This document shows positions 23,431-31,458 of a stretch of DNA of 31,458 nucleotides, piece by piece. The notes under the pieces are model-generated. The model saw nothing but the letters and a program-made list of their open reading frames with translations. It had not been told where the DNA came from and did not search any database. Made by a program: the position numbers and the translations under genes. Source of the stretch: Peptococcaceae bacterium (lineage in GTDB: Bacteria; Bacillota; Peptococcia; Peptococcales; Peptococcaceae); contig JAHZHI010000066.1 of NCBI GenBank assembly GCA_019420345.1, forward strand, positions 1 through 31,458, read 5' to 3'. Position 1 is the stretch's first letter; the number at the start of each line of letters is the position of its first letter.

Positions 23431-23483
23431 GAGTGCCTCCTTTCACTGTTTCCATCCTTGTGATTATATTTTATCCCCTTAAA

Positions 23484-23855
23484 TTACTTAGGGCGCTTGG
23501 TGCCATATTTAGAACGGGACTGTCTGCGGTCGTTAACGCCTGCTGCATCCAAGGTACCTCTTACGAGATGATAACGTACCCCTGGAAGGTCACGTACTCT
23601 CCCACCGCGTACCAGTACAACGCTGTGTTCCTGCAGGTTATGACCGATCCCTGGAATATAAACAGTTACTTCGGTGCCATTGGTCAAACGAACACGGGCA
23701 ACTTTGCGAAGTGCAGAGTTAGGTTTCTTAGGGGTCGTGGTGTACACTCTGGTGCAAAGACCTCTTTTTTGTGGGTTGCTCTGCAGTGCAGGAGTAGTAG
23801 ATTTTTTACGACTGGACTGTCTTCCTTTGTTTACCAGCTGATTGATTGTTGGCAT
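23484..23855 (-). CDS. rpsL: 30S ribosomal protein S12
   Basis: 123 residues, first gene of the str operon. S12 sits at the decoding centre and controls fidelity. TTPKKPNSALRKVARVRL is intact with the key Lys43. The second streptomycin-relevant position is Arg88 (GGRVRDLPGVRYH, codon CGT) where most bacteria have Lys. AAGGAGGT lies 7 nt before the ATG. A leader of about 155 nt with strong secondary structure lies between promoter and gene. Confidence 0.98.
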   Translation of the reverse strand: MPTINQLVNKGRQSSRKKSTTPALQSNPQKRGLCTRVYTTTPKKPNSALRKVARVRLTNGTEVTVYIPGIGHNLQEHSVVLVRGGRVRDLPGVRYHLVRGTLDAAGVNDRRQSRSKYGTKRPK

Positions 23856-24013
23856 ACTGCCACCTCCTTATAAAAATATGTTTTCGTCAGGACTGACTGC
23901 ACGTTGATGCAAGATCGCAGCGGCAGTATCAAGATGATTTGTTTGTCTGACGACTCCCATGCTTGTGAACGGTAGGTTTCCCTGCATTCATCCGGGAACC
24001 TTCGACAAACACA
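23856..24013 (-). promoter_or_regulatory. Structured leader RNA of the str operon
   Basis: Minus-strand leader from about 24013 to the rpsL start. Pairings seen by eye: GTTTGTC/GACAAAC (24004-24010 with 23941-23947), enclosing a hairpin GGTTCCC/GGGAAACC (23994-24000 with 23975-23982); and TCGTCAG/CTGACGA (23947-23953 with 23884-23890), which closes a second domain containing an ACTGC/GCAGT helix and ends just ahead of the ribosome-binding site. No ORF fits. It is a candidate ribosomal-protein autoregulation site; I could not match it to a named family. Confidence 0.5.
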
Positions 24014-24019
24014 ATTAAG

Positions 24020-24048
24020 AATATATCATGCGAGACAACAATTGTCAA
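24020..24048 (-). promoter_or_regulatory. Promoter of the str operon
   Basis: Minus strand: perfect -35 TTGACA (24043-24048), 17-bp spacer, -10 TATATT (24020-24025). The rest of the 357-bp gap between rpsL and rpoC holds the leader RNA, the rpoC terminator and an AT-rich stretch with an AAAGCGCTTTT core (24112-24122), about 65 bp upstream of the -35. Confidence 0.75.
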
Positions 24049-24150
24049 TGCTTTTTTAAAAATTTTATATCAACGTTTCCCCGTGTGTCCACTTCAAAAA
24101 AATACCATTATAAAGCGCTTTTGGCAGGAAATATTATTATTAAGTTCATG

Positions 24151-24190
24151 TTAAAATTAAAAGAGCACAATCGAATTGATTGTGCTCTTT
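24151..24190 (-). terminator. Terminator of rpoBC
   Basis: Minus strand: perfect 13-bp stem AAAGAGCACAATC/GATTGTGCTCTTT (24160-24172 with 24178-24190), 5-nt loop, then TTTTAATTTTAA. It separates rpoBC from the str operon. Confidence 0.85.
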
Positions 24191-24212
24191 ATAACGATTT
24201 TCACTCTATTTT

Positions 24213-27200
24213 TTAAATGAATACAGGACGATCGTCTTTCTTCTTCTCAATAGGCTCAACAGCTACAGGCTGACCGCCTTCACCATCTTCAGCAAACTCT
24301 CCGGAAATAGCATCAGCGACTTGATCGTATGCGCTTTCATATGCTTTTCCTTCCAGTTCAATGCGACGATAATGACGCATACCTGTACCGGCTGGAATAA
24401 GCTTACCAAGGATAACGTTTTCTTTCAAACCAATGAGATGGTCATTTTTACCCTTGATAGCAGAATCTGTGAGAACCTTTGTAGTTTCCTGGAAGGATGC
24501 CGCCGACAGGAAGGAATCCGTTGCCAGAGCAGCCTTTGTAATACCAAGAAGCTGAATTTCACCAACAGCTGGGCGAAGGCCTTCGGCTTCAAGGCGTTCA
24601 TTTTCTTCATCGAAATCGATGATATCTACCTGACTGCCTGCCAAGAACTTACTATCGCCGATTTCTTCCACTTTAACCTTGCGCATCATCTGGCGGACCA
24701 TAACCTCGATATGCTTATCGTTGATATCAACACCCTGCAGACGGTAAACCTTCTGCACTTCACGCAGCAAATACTCCTGTACGCCGAGAGGACCTTTGAT
24801 CATCAAAAGATCCTGTGGGTTGATAGAACCTTCGGTCAGTTCCTGACCAGCTTCCACCATCTGACCTTCCATGACTGCCAAATGTGCAGCAAATGGAATG
24901 ACATACGCATGCGCTTCGCCATTATCAGTGATAACAGTAACCTCTGTGCGGCCTTTGTTCTCACCAATAGATACGCGACCATCCACTTCTGTGATAACAG
25001 CTTGCCCTTTAGGACGACGTGCTTCAAACAATTCTTCGACACGAGGCAAACCTTGTGTGATATCGCCGCCGGCAATACCACCGGTATGGAAAGTACGCAT
25101 GGTGAGCTGTGTCCCTGGTTCACCAATGGACTGTGCAGCAACTGTACCAACTGCTTCCCCAACGTCAACAACGACGCCGGTTGCAAGGTTACGGCCATAG
25201 CACTTACTGCATACACCATGGCGGCTGCGGCAAGTCAGTGCACTGCGAATACGCACTTCTTTTACGCCAGCAGCTTCAATTGCTTTTGCTTCATCGTCAC
25301 TGATGTAATCGTTTCGATGAGCAAGAATCTCTCCTGTTTCAGGATGCAGAACATCTTCGGCAAGATAACGTCCTGCTACACGTTCCCATAATGGTTCGAT
25401 GGTTTCTGTCCCATTCATGATAGCACGTACAATCAAACCAGCCTCTGTACCGCAATCAAGCTCACGCACGATCACGTCTTGTGCAACGTCAACGAGACGA
25501 CGGGTCAAATAACCAGAGTCAGCAGTACGCAGCGCTGTATCGGCCAAACCTTTACGTGCACCGTGAGAAGAGATAAAGTATTCCAACACGGTTAAGCCTT
25601 CACGGAAATTTGCCTTGATAGGCATTTCGATGGTTTTACCAGATGGGTCTGCCATCAAACCACGCATCCCGGCCAACTGACGAATCTGCTGATTGTTACC
25701 ACGGGCCCCGGAAGTCGCCATCATATTGATGGAATTGAACTTACCAAGGTTTTCAAGCAACGCATTACCGATGTCATCGGTGCATTTTGTCCATACTTCA
25801 ATGACCAGTTTATAACGTTCGTCGTCAGTAATCAAACCACGGCGGAACTTGGTTTCAATACGGTCAACCTTTGCTTCAGCGTCGTCCAGCATAGCATGCT
25901 TGCTTTCAGGAATATCCATATCCATGTAACCAATAGAAATCCCTGACTGAGTAGAATATTTAAAGCCCTGTGCTTTAATGCCATCGAGCATATGTGCAGT
26001 ACCGCTGGCACCATAAGCCCGGAAACAAGCATCTACAATATTACCAAGTTTTTTCTTGCCAACAACTTCATTGATGTACGGAACTTTCTCTGGAATTGGG
26101 TTATTAAAAATAATGCGCCCAACTGTGGTTTCAATGATTTCGCCATTATCCATACGGACATGGATTGGCGCTTGCAAATGGATCGCACCAGAGTCGTAAG
26201 CAAGCTGTGCTTCGGTTGGGGAGCAGAAATACTTTCCAGATCCCAAAGCATCTTCACGAACAATGGTCATATAGTAGCTGCCCAAAACCATATCCTGGGT
26301 TGGCACAGTAACTGGTCGTCCATCCTTAGGATTCAAAATATTATTTGCTGCAAGCATGAGAATACGTGCTTCTGCCTGTGCCTCTGTAGAAAGCGGTACG
26401 TGAACAGCCATCTGGTCACCATCAAAGTCCGCATTGTATGCAGTACAAGCCAGAGGATGCAGTTTCAGTGCACGCCCTTCAACGAGGACAGGCTCAAAGG
26501 CCTGAATACCCAATCTATGCAATGTCGGTGCACGGTTCAACAATACAGGATGATCCTTGATAACATCTTCCAGAACATCCCAAATTGCATTGTCGAAGCG
26601 TTCTACCATACGCTTTGCGCTCTTGATGTTATGAGCGGTACCATCTTGTAATAATTTACGCATTACAAATGGCTTAAACAATTCAACAGCCATTTCTTTT
26701 GGCAGACCGCACTGGTGCATCTTAAGCTCTGGCCCTACGACGATAACAGAACGACCAGAGTAGTCAACACGCTTCCCTAACAGGTTCTGACGGAAACGCC
26801 CCTGTTTCCCTTTCAGCATGTCAGACAAGCTCTTGAGTGCACGGTTACCCGGTCCCGTTACAGGACGTCCACGACGGCCGTTATCAATCAGCGCATCCAC
26901 AGCTTCTTGCAGCATACGTTTTTCATTTCGAACAATAATATCTGGTGCGCCAAGATCCAACAAACGTTTCAAACGATTGTTACGATTAAGCACACGACGA
27001 TACAGATCATTCAAGTCGCTGGTTGCAAATCGCCCACCATCCAGTTGCACCATTGGACGAATATCTGGTGGAATAACAGGCAGTACATCCAGCACCATCC
27101 AAGCAGGATTGTTGCCAGACGCGCGCATACCTTCAACAACCTCGAATCGGCGGACAGCTTTCACGTGACGCTGACCACTGCTGTTTCTAATTTCTTCCTG

Positions 27201-27776
27201 AAGTTCATCACTCAGTTTATCCAAGTCAATTTCTTCAAGCAATTCCTTAGCTGCTTCAGCACCAATTCCTGCACGGAAACGATTACCGTACTGAGCACGC
27301 ATATCGCGATATTCGCTTTCACTAAGAATCTGATATTTGCTCAATTCATCGACATCGCCCGGATCAATGACGATGTAAGAAACAAAGTAAATAACACGTT
27401 CCAGCTGGCGTGGGCTCATGTTTAAAATGAGCCCCATGCGGCTTGGAATTCCCTTAAAATACCAGATGTGGGTACATGGTGCGGCCAATTCAATATGCCC
27501 CATACGTTCACGGCGCACCTTTGAGCGGGTAACTTCAACACCGCAACGATCGCAGATAACACCTTTAAAACGCACACGTTTATACTTCCCGCAGCTGCAT
27601 TCCCAGTCTTTCATTGGCCCGAAAATACGCTCGCAGAACAGGCCATCACGTTCTGGCTTAAGAGTTCTATAATTGATGGTTTCCGGTTTTTTTACTTCAC
27701 CGCTGCTCCAGCTACGGATAACTTCCGCACCGGCCAGATTAATCGAAATATGATCGACTTTATTGATGTTTCCCAA
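24213..27776 (-). CDS. rpoC: DNA-directed RNA polymerase subunit beta'
   Basis: 1187 residues. Beta' carries the catalytic NADFDGDQ loop that binds Mg2+, seen intact in the middle of the first half (LACTAYNADFDGDQMAVHVPLS). The N-terminal zinc site (CSCGKYKRVRFKGVICDRCG, about residues 60-80), the second zinc site (CRSRHGVCSKCYGRNLATG) and the bridge/trigger region (TSGARGNNQQIRQLAGMRGLMADPSG; GEPGTQLTMRTFHTGG) are all present. The start codon is TTG (27774-27776) with AAGGGAG 8 nt upstream. It follows rpoB by 30 bp and ends at a strong terminator. Confidence 0.98.
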   Translation of the reverse strand: MGNINKVDHISINLAGAEVIRSWSSGEVKKPETINYRTLKPERDGLFCERIFGPMKDWECSCGKYKRVRFKGVICDRCGVEVTRSKVRRERMGHIELAAPCTHIWYFKGIPSRMGLILNMSPRQLERVIYFVSYIVIDPGDVDELSKYQILSESEYRDMRAQYGNRFRAGIGAEAAKELLEEIDLDKLSDELQEEIRNSSGQRHVKAVRRFEVVEGMRASGNNPAWMVLDVLPVIPPDIRPMVQLDGGRFATSDLNDLYRRVLNRNNRLKRLLDLGAPDIIVRNEKRMLQEAVDALIDNGRRGRPVTGPGNRALKSLSDMLKGKQGRFRQNLLGKRVDYSGRSVIVVGPELKMHQCGLPKEMAVELFKPFVMRKLLQDGTAHNIKSAKRMVERFDNAIWDVLEDVIKDHPVLLNRAPTLHRLGIQAFEPVLVEGRALKLHPLACTAYNADFDGDQMAVHVPLSTEAQAEARILMLAANNILNPKDGRPVTVPTQDMVLGSYYMTIVREDALGSGKYFCSPTEAQLAYDSGAIHLQAPIHVRMDNGEIIETTVGRIIFNNPIPEKVPYINEVVGKKKLGNIVDACFRAYGASGTAHMLDGIKAQGFKYSTQSGISIGYMDMDIPESKHAMLDDAEAKVDRIETKFRRGLITDDERYKLVIEVWTKCTDDIGNALLENLGKFNSINMMATSGARGNNQQIRQLAGMRGLMADPSGKTIEMPIKANFREGLTVLEYFISSHGARKGLADTALRTADSGYLTRRLVDVAQDVIVRELDCGTEAGLIVRAIMNGTETIEPLWERVAGRYLAEDVLHPETGEILAHRNDYISDDEAKAIEAAGVKEVRIRSALTCRSRHGVCSKCYGRNLATGVVVDVGEAVGTVAAQSIGEPGTQLTMRTFHTGGIAGGDITQGLPRVEELFEARRPKGQAVITEVDGRVSIGENKGRTEVTVITDNGEAHAYVIPFAAHLAVMEGQMVEAGQELTEGSINPQDLLMIKGPLGVQEYLLREVQKVYRLQGVDINDKHIEVMVRQMMRKVKVEEIGDSKFLAGSQVDIIDFDEENERLEAEGLRPAVGEIQLLGITKAALATDSFLSAASFQETTKVLTDSAIKGKNDHLIGLKENVILGKLIPAGTGMRHYRRIELEGKAYESAYDQVADAISGEFAEDGEGGQPVAVEPIEKKKDDRPVFI

Positions 27777-27806
27777 AAGAGACGCTCCCTTCTAAATCGA
27801 ACGGTA

Positions 27807-30800
27807 TCAGTCGTCTAAGTTATCATCGGCGATGACAAACAAATCGTCATCATCCTCAAAATCTCCCTCTTCTTCGAAAAGGGAAAAATCTTCATCGGCA
27901 GGTGGTTCCTCATCAAAGGACTCATCATCGGTATTTACATCGACAACTTCATCACCACGATGATCACCATCACTGTCTGAATCATGCATATGCTGCTGAG
28001 CAACAAAATCTTTTGGCTGCTCTTCAAATTCATCATCATCATCAGACATGTCAATTTCATTGTTATCTTCATCGAGAATACGAATATCCAAGCAAAGAGA
28101 CTGCAGCTCTTTCATCAATACCTTAAATGCTTCCGGTACACCAGCTTCTGGCAGATTTTCGCCTTTAACAATGGCTTCATAAGTTTTAACACGTCCGACA
28201 ACATCGTCACTCTTAACGGTAAGCATTTCCTGCAGAGTATGCGATGCACCATAAGCTTCCAATGCCCATACTTCCATTTCCCCGAAGCGCTGGCCGCCAA
28301 ACTGAGCTTTACCACCCAGAGGCTGCTGCGTAACAAGAGAATATGGCCCAATAGAGCGCGCGTGAATTTTATCATCAACCAAGTGCATCAACTTGAGGTA
28401 ATACATATACCCAACCGTAACAGGGTTATCGAAAGGACGACCCGTACGTCCATCACGCAGTACAAATTTACCACTGCGATCATATCCTGCCTTTTCAAGC
28501 ATATCACCGATGTCATTTTCGCTCGCACCATCGAATACGCTTGTTGCAAAATGCAGGCCTAACGCCTTTGCTGCCATACCCAAATGTACTTCCAATACCT
28601 GCCCGATATTCATACGGCTAGGTACGCCCAATGGATTCAGCACGATGTCAACAGGGGTACCATCTGGTAAGAATGGCATATCACATTCAGGAAGTACGCG
28701 GGAAACAACCCCCTTGTTCCCGTGACGACCCGCCATCTTATCGCCCTGAGAAATCTTACGTTTTTGTGCAATATACACACGAACCACTTCGTTGACACCC
28801 GGAGACAATTCATCGCCATCTTTGCGGGTAAATACTTTAACGTCAACGACGATCCCACTGCCGCCATGAGGAACGCGCAAGGATGTATCACGTACTTCTC
28901 TGGCCTTTTCACCAAAGATTGCACGCAGCAAACGTTCTTCTGCTGTCAGTTCAGTTTCACCTTTTGGTGTAACCTTCCCAACCAAAATATCCCCGGCACG
29001 AATCTCTGCACCTACACGAATGATCCCGCGATTATCAAGGTTTTTCAAAACATCTTCCCCGACATTTGGGATATCGCGTGTGATCTCTTCTGGCCCTAAT
29101 TTAGTATCACGGGAATCACATTCAAATTCATCAATGTGAATAGAAGTATATACGTCTTCTTTTACCAGACGTTCACTAATCAAAACAGCATCTTCGTAGT
29201 TGTAACCTTCCCAGTTCATGAAGGCAATCAACGCATTACGGCCCAATGCCAACTCACCATTTGAGGTAGATGGACCATCCGCAAGAATATCACCAGCATT
29301 GACATGCTGTCCCTTAGAAACGAGAACATGCTGATTAATGCAGCTGCCCTGGTTAGAGCCCTTAAATTTGGTCAACTTATAAACATCACGTTCGCCGCCA
29401 TCGCCGCGCACATGAATTTCATCTGCAGATACATAGCTTACAATACCGCTATGCTTTGCAATAGCAAATACACAAGAGTCATAGCCAGCACGGTATTCCA
29501 TACCAGTACCAACAAATGGTGCTTCAGTAACGAGCAGTGGCACCGCCTGACGCTGCATGTTCGTCCCCATCAAAGCACGGTTCGCATCATCGTGTTCCAA
29601 GAACGGAATCAGTGCCGTTGCAATGGAAACAACCTGCTTTGGCGAAACGTCCATGTATTCTACTTTTTCTTTTTCAATGACAATGTTTTCTTCACCATGA
29701 CGCGCATCAACTTTTTCCGGAATAATCATATTATTCTCATCCAGTTCAGTATTTGCCTGCGCAATAGTGAATTTTTCTTCAACATCAGCTGTCAAATATT
29801 CAATATCATCAGTAACATGGCAATCATTGACCTTGCGATAAGGTGTTTCAATGAAGCCATACTCATTGATGCGGCCATACGTAGCTAAAGAGTTGATCAA
29901 ACCAATGTTTGGGCCTTCAGGCGTTTCAATAGGACACATGCGGCCATAGTGAGAATGGTGAACGTCACGCACTTCATAACCAGCACGTTCACGACTCAAA
30001 CCACCAGGCCCCAATGCAGACAGACGACGTTTATGCGTTAATTCTGCCAGCGGATTAATCTGGTCCATAAATTGTGACAACTGGGAACTACCAAAGAACT
30101 CTTTAATACTAGCAACAACAGGGCGGATATTGATCAAACTCTGTGGCGTTACTTCATTTGGATCCTGTGTTGTCATGCGTTCACGCACGTTACGTTCCAT
30201 TCGCGTCAAACCAATACGGAATTGATTCTGCAAAAGCTCCCCAACGCTGCGAATACGGCGGTTACCTAAGTGGTCAATATCATCTACACTGTATCCCTCT
30301 GCACCATGCATCAGAGAAAGCATGTAACGATATGCCGCTAAAATATCTTCAAGCGTCAAATTCTTGGTGTGTTTATCCACATCAAGGCCAAGCTTTTTAT
30401 TGATCTTATAACGACCAACTTTTGCAAGGTCGTAGCGCTTGTGGTCAAAAAACAGGGAGTGAATCAGATTGCGTGCACTATCAACCGTTGGAGGATCACC
30501 AGGACGCAAACGTTTATATATTTCAATCAGCGCCTCTGGTTCATTAGAGGTTGTATCCTTTTCAATAGTAGGATTGATCAATTCATCATTATTGAACAGC
30601 GCCAAAATATCTTCATTATGGCCATATCCCAAAGCACGAAGCAATACAGTAGCTGGAAGCTTTCTTGTACGGTCAAGACGCACATACATAACGTCATTGG
30701 CATCCGATTCCAGTTCCAGCCAAGCCCCACGGTTTGGAATAACTGTGCAGCCATAGAGTGCCTTCCCAGCTGTATCAATTTCACGATTATAGTAAACACC

Positions 30801-31229
30801 AGGACTACGAACCAACTGACTGACGATAACACGTTCAGCCCCATTGATTACAAATGTACCTTGTTCAGTCATAAGTGGGAAGTCTCCCATGAAGACTTCC
30901 TGTTCTTTAATCTCGCCGCTCTCCTTATTGAGCAGACGTACCTTAATACGCAATGGTGCAGCATAGGTGGCGTCACGATCCTTACATTCTTCCACACTAT
31001 ACTTTGGTTCACCAAAACTCGAAGTCAGAAATTCGAGCTGAAGCGTATCAGAAAAATCCGTAATTGGAGAAACCTCTTCAAAAGTTTCCTTCAGCCCTTC
31101 ATCAAGAAACCAATGATAAGAATTACGCTGAATAGCGATTAAATTTGGCATCTCCATGATTTCTTTGATCTTCGAAAAACTATGTCGCTTTGTCAATGCA
31201 TGGCTGCTTAATTCAACCAAAGCGTTCAC
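27807..31229 (-). CDS. rpoB: DNA-directed RNA polymerase subunit beta
   Basis: Up to 1140 residues. The rifampicin region reads GSSQLSQFMDQINPLAELTH, then KRRLSALGPGG, with the usual sensitive residues at the main Asp, His and Ser positions. GRHGNKGVVS and GEMEVWALEAYGA are intact. The last 80 or so residues (about 1058-1140) form a highly acidic Asp/Glu-rich tail. The start is uncertain: GTG at 31229 overlaps the Shine-Dalgarno-like AAGGGGTG, and a TTG at 31220 (three codons in) has better spacing; rpoC also uses TTG. The gene has its own promoters and follows a 5S rRNA gene and its terminator, not rplL as in most bacteria. Confidence 0.98.
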   Translation of the reverse strand: MNALVELSSHALTKRHSFSKIKEIMEMPNLIAIQRNSYHWFLDEGLKETFEEVSPITDFSDTLQLEFLTSSFGEPKYSVEECKDRDATYAAPLRIKVRLLNKESGEIKEQEVFMGDFPLMTEQGTFVINGAERVIVSQLVRSPGVYYNREIDTAGKALYGCTVIPNRGAWLELESDANDVMYVRLDRTRKLPATVLLRALGYGHNEDILALFNNDELINPTIEKDTTSNEPEALIEIYKRLRPGDPPTVDSARNLIHSLFFDHKRYDLAKVGRYKINKKLGLDVDKHTKNLTLEDILAAYRYMLSLMHGAEGYSVDDIDHLGNRRIRSVGELLQNQFRIGLTRMERNVRERMTTQDPNEVTPQSLINIRPVVASIKEFFGSSQLSQFMDQINPLAELTHKRRLSALGPGGLSRERAGYEVRDVHHSHYGRMCPIETPEGPNIGLINSLATYGRINEYGFIETPYRKVNDCHVTDDIEYLTADVEEKFTIAQANTELDENNMIIPEKVDARHGEENIVIEKEKVEYMDVSPKQVVSIATALIPFLEHDDANRALMGTNMQRQAVPLLVTEAPFVGTGMEYRAGYDSCVFAIAKHSGIVSYVSADEIHVRGDGGERDVYKLTKFKGSNQGSCINQHVLVSKGQHVNAGDILADGPSTSNGELALGRNALIAFMNWEGYNYEDAVLISERLVKEDVYTSIHIDEFECDSRDTKLGPEEITRDIPNVGEDVLKNLDNRGIIRVGAEIRAGDILVGKVTPKGETELTAEERLLRAIFGEKAREVRDTSLRVPHGGSGIVVDVKVFTRKDGDELSPGVNEVVRVYIAQKRKISQGDKMAGRHGNKGVVSRVLPECDMPFLPDGTPVDIVLNPLGVPSRMNIGQVLEVHLGMAAKALGLHFATSVFDGASENDIGDMLEKAGYDRSGKFVLRDGRTGRPFDNPVTVGYMYYLKLMHLVDDKIHARSIGPYSLVTQQPLGGKAQFGGQRFGEMEVWALEAYGASHTLQEMLTVKSDDVVGRVKTYEAIVKGENLPEAGVPEAFKVLMKELQSLCLDIRILDEDNNEIDMSDDDDEFEEQPKDFVAQQHMHDSDSDGDHRGDEVVDVNTDDESFDEEPPADEDFSLFEEEGDFEDDDDLFVIADDNLDD

Positions 31230-31265
31230 CCCTTACTAATACTATAGACGAAGCTGCTTACGACA

Positions 31266-31349
31266 ATAATAGTAAACAATGGTATACCGTCAATGATACC
31301 ATTATAACAATAGCTAATCAAGTTTAGTGCAAAACGAGCAATTTGTCAA
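31266..31349 (-). promoter_or_regulatory. Multiple promoters and dyad upstream of rpoB
   Basis: Minus strand: P1 has -35 TTGACA (31344-31349), 17-bp spacer, -10 TAAACT (31321-31326). A second candidate is an extended -10, TGTTATAAT, just before 31303. A third is TTGACG (31288-31293), 16-bp spacer, TATTAT (31266-31271). An 8-bp inverted repeat AATGGTAT/ATACCATT (31278-31285 with 31296-31303) overlaps the last two and looks like an operator or leader hairpin. Confidence 0.6.
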
Positions 31350-31384
31350 TAGAAACTTTGAAGAAAAATACATTTTTTCACGCA

Positions 31385-31416
31385 ACAAAAAAGCACTCCG
31401 CATAACTGCGGAGCGC
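31385..31416 (-). terminator. Terminator of the rRNA operon
   Basis: Minus strand: 10-bp stem (31393-31402 with 31407-31416, one G-T pair) with a 4-nt loop and a T tract (complement of 31387-31392). It follows the 5S gene and isolates rpoB from rRNA transcription. Confidence 0.85.
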
Positions 31417-31427
31417 CTTTCGTCCTA

Positions 31428-31458
31428 TCCTGGCAATGACCTATCTTCCCAGCAAAAG
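31428..31458 (-). rRNA. rrf: 5S ribosomal RNA, 3' end (truncated by window edge)
   Basis: The minus strand reads CTGGGAAGATAGGTCATTGC followed by CAGG, which matches the 3' portion of bacterial 5S rRNA (helix V and the last strand of helix I). Only about 30 nt of the roughly 117-nt gene lie in the window; the exact 3' end is accurate to a few bases. It indicates an rRNA operon just beyond the right edge. Confidence 0.8.

Noticed and set aside
23856..24013. L10 (rplJ) type leader in the rpsL upstream region
   Set aside because: The expected conserved elements of that leader are not recognisable and the following gene is rpsL.
29980..30130. Rifampicin-resistance substitution in RpoB (Ile next to the DQ of FMDQ)
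   Set aside because: That position is naturally variable among Bacillota (for example Thr in Bacillus), and the main resistance positions are wild type.
1..31458. CRISPR array, tRNA genes, replication origin
   Set aside because: No regularly spaced direct repeats, no cloverleaf with conserved T-loop and no DnaA-box cluster were seen; short tRNA-like folds could still be missed by eye.

Overview
The window is a stretch of a bacterial chromosome, almost entirely coding, with nearly all genes on the minus strand; the exception is a two-component system at 17.4-19.5 kb. Strong AGGAGG ribosome-binding sites, sigma-A type promoters with 16-18 bp spacers, hairpin-plus-U terminators, a C+ type S18, a Firmicute-type feo operon with FeoB-associated Cys-rich peptides and a beta subunit with an acidic tail point to a Bacillota member. 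GC looks mid-range (an estimate by eye). A Negativicutes anaerobe is my best guess, from overall protein flavour only; I could not run a search.

Layout, left to right. 0-1.2 kb: a DUF2867-like protein and an Amidase_2 cell-wall hydrolase whose ribosome-binding site can be masked by a hairpin. 1.3-2.5 kb: rpsF-ssb-rpsR with a probable S6:S18 autoregulatory leader. 2.6-4.8 kb: pta, acpP and trmO. 4.9-8.0 kb: an EF-G paralogue with a changed G3 motif, then a coiled-coil protein of unknown function. 8.1-11.6 kb: a metal block, feoA-feoB plus two tiny Cys-rich membrane proteins (one only 59 codons and easily missed), followed by the manganese exporter mntP. 11.7-14.7 kb: a small membrane protein, a transposase-type HTH protein with an acidic linker, nadE and a LysR regulator. 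14.8-19.5 kb: a YfhO-family membrane protein divergent from an OmpR-type regulator and histidine kinase. 19.6-23.9 kb: the str operon rpsL-rpsG-fusA-tuf behind a structured leader of about 155 nt. 24.2-31.2 kb: rpoB-rpoC. 31.4 kb to the end: a terminator and the 3' end of a 5S rRNA gene, so an rRNA operon lies directly upstream of rpoBC.

Most of the window serves transcription and translation (RNA polymerase, elongation factors, ribosomal proteins, tRNA modification), with iron uptake/manganese export, NAD and acetyl-phosphate metabolism and an envelope-related sensor locus between. I see no prophage, insertion sequence, CRISPR array or tRNA. No single new system stands out. The most rewarding points are regulatory (masked ribosome-binding site of the amidase gene, str leader RNA, repeats between yfhO and the two-component system, paired repeats at nadE, dyad at rpoB) and a few protein oddities (Arg88 in S12, Tyr84 in the EF-G paralogue, a histidine kinase lacking its G1 box, a recruited transposase HTH).
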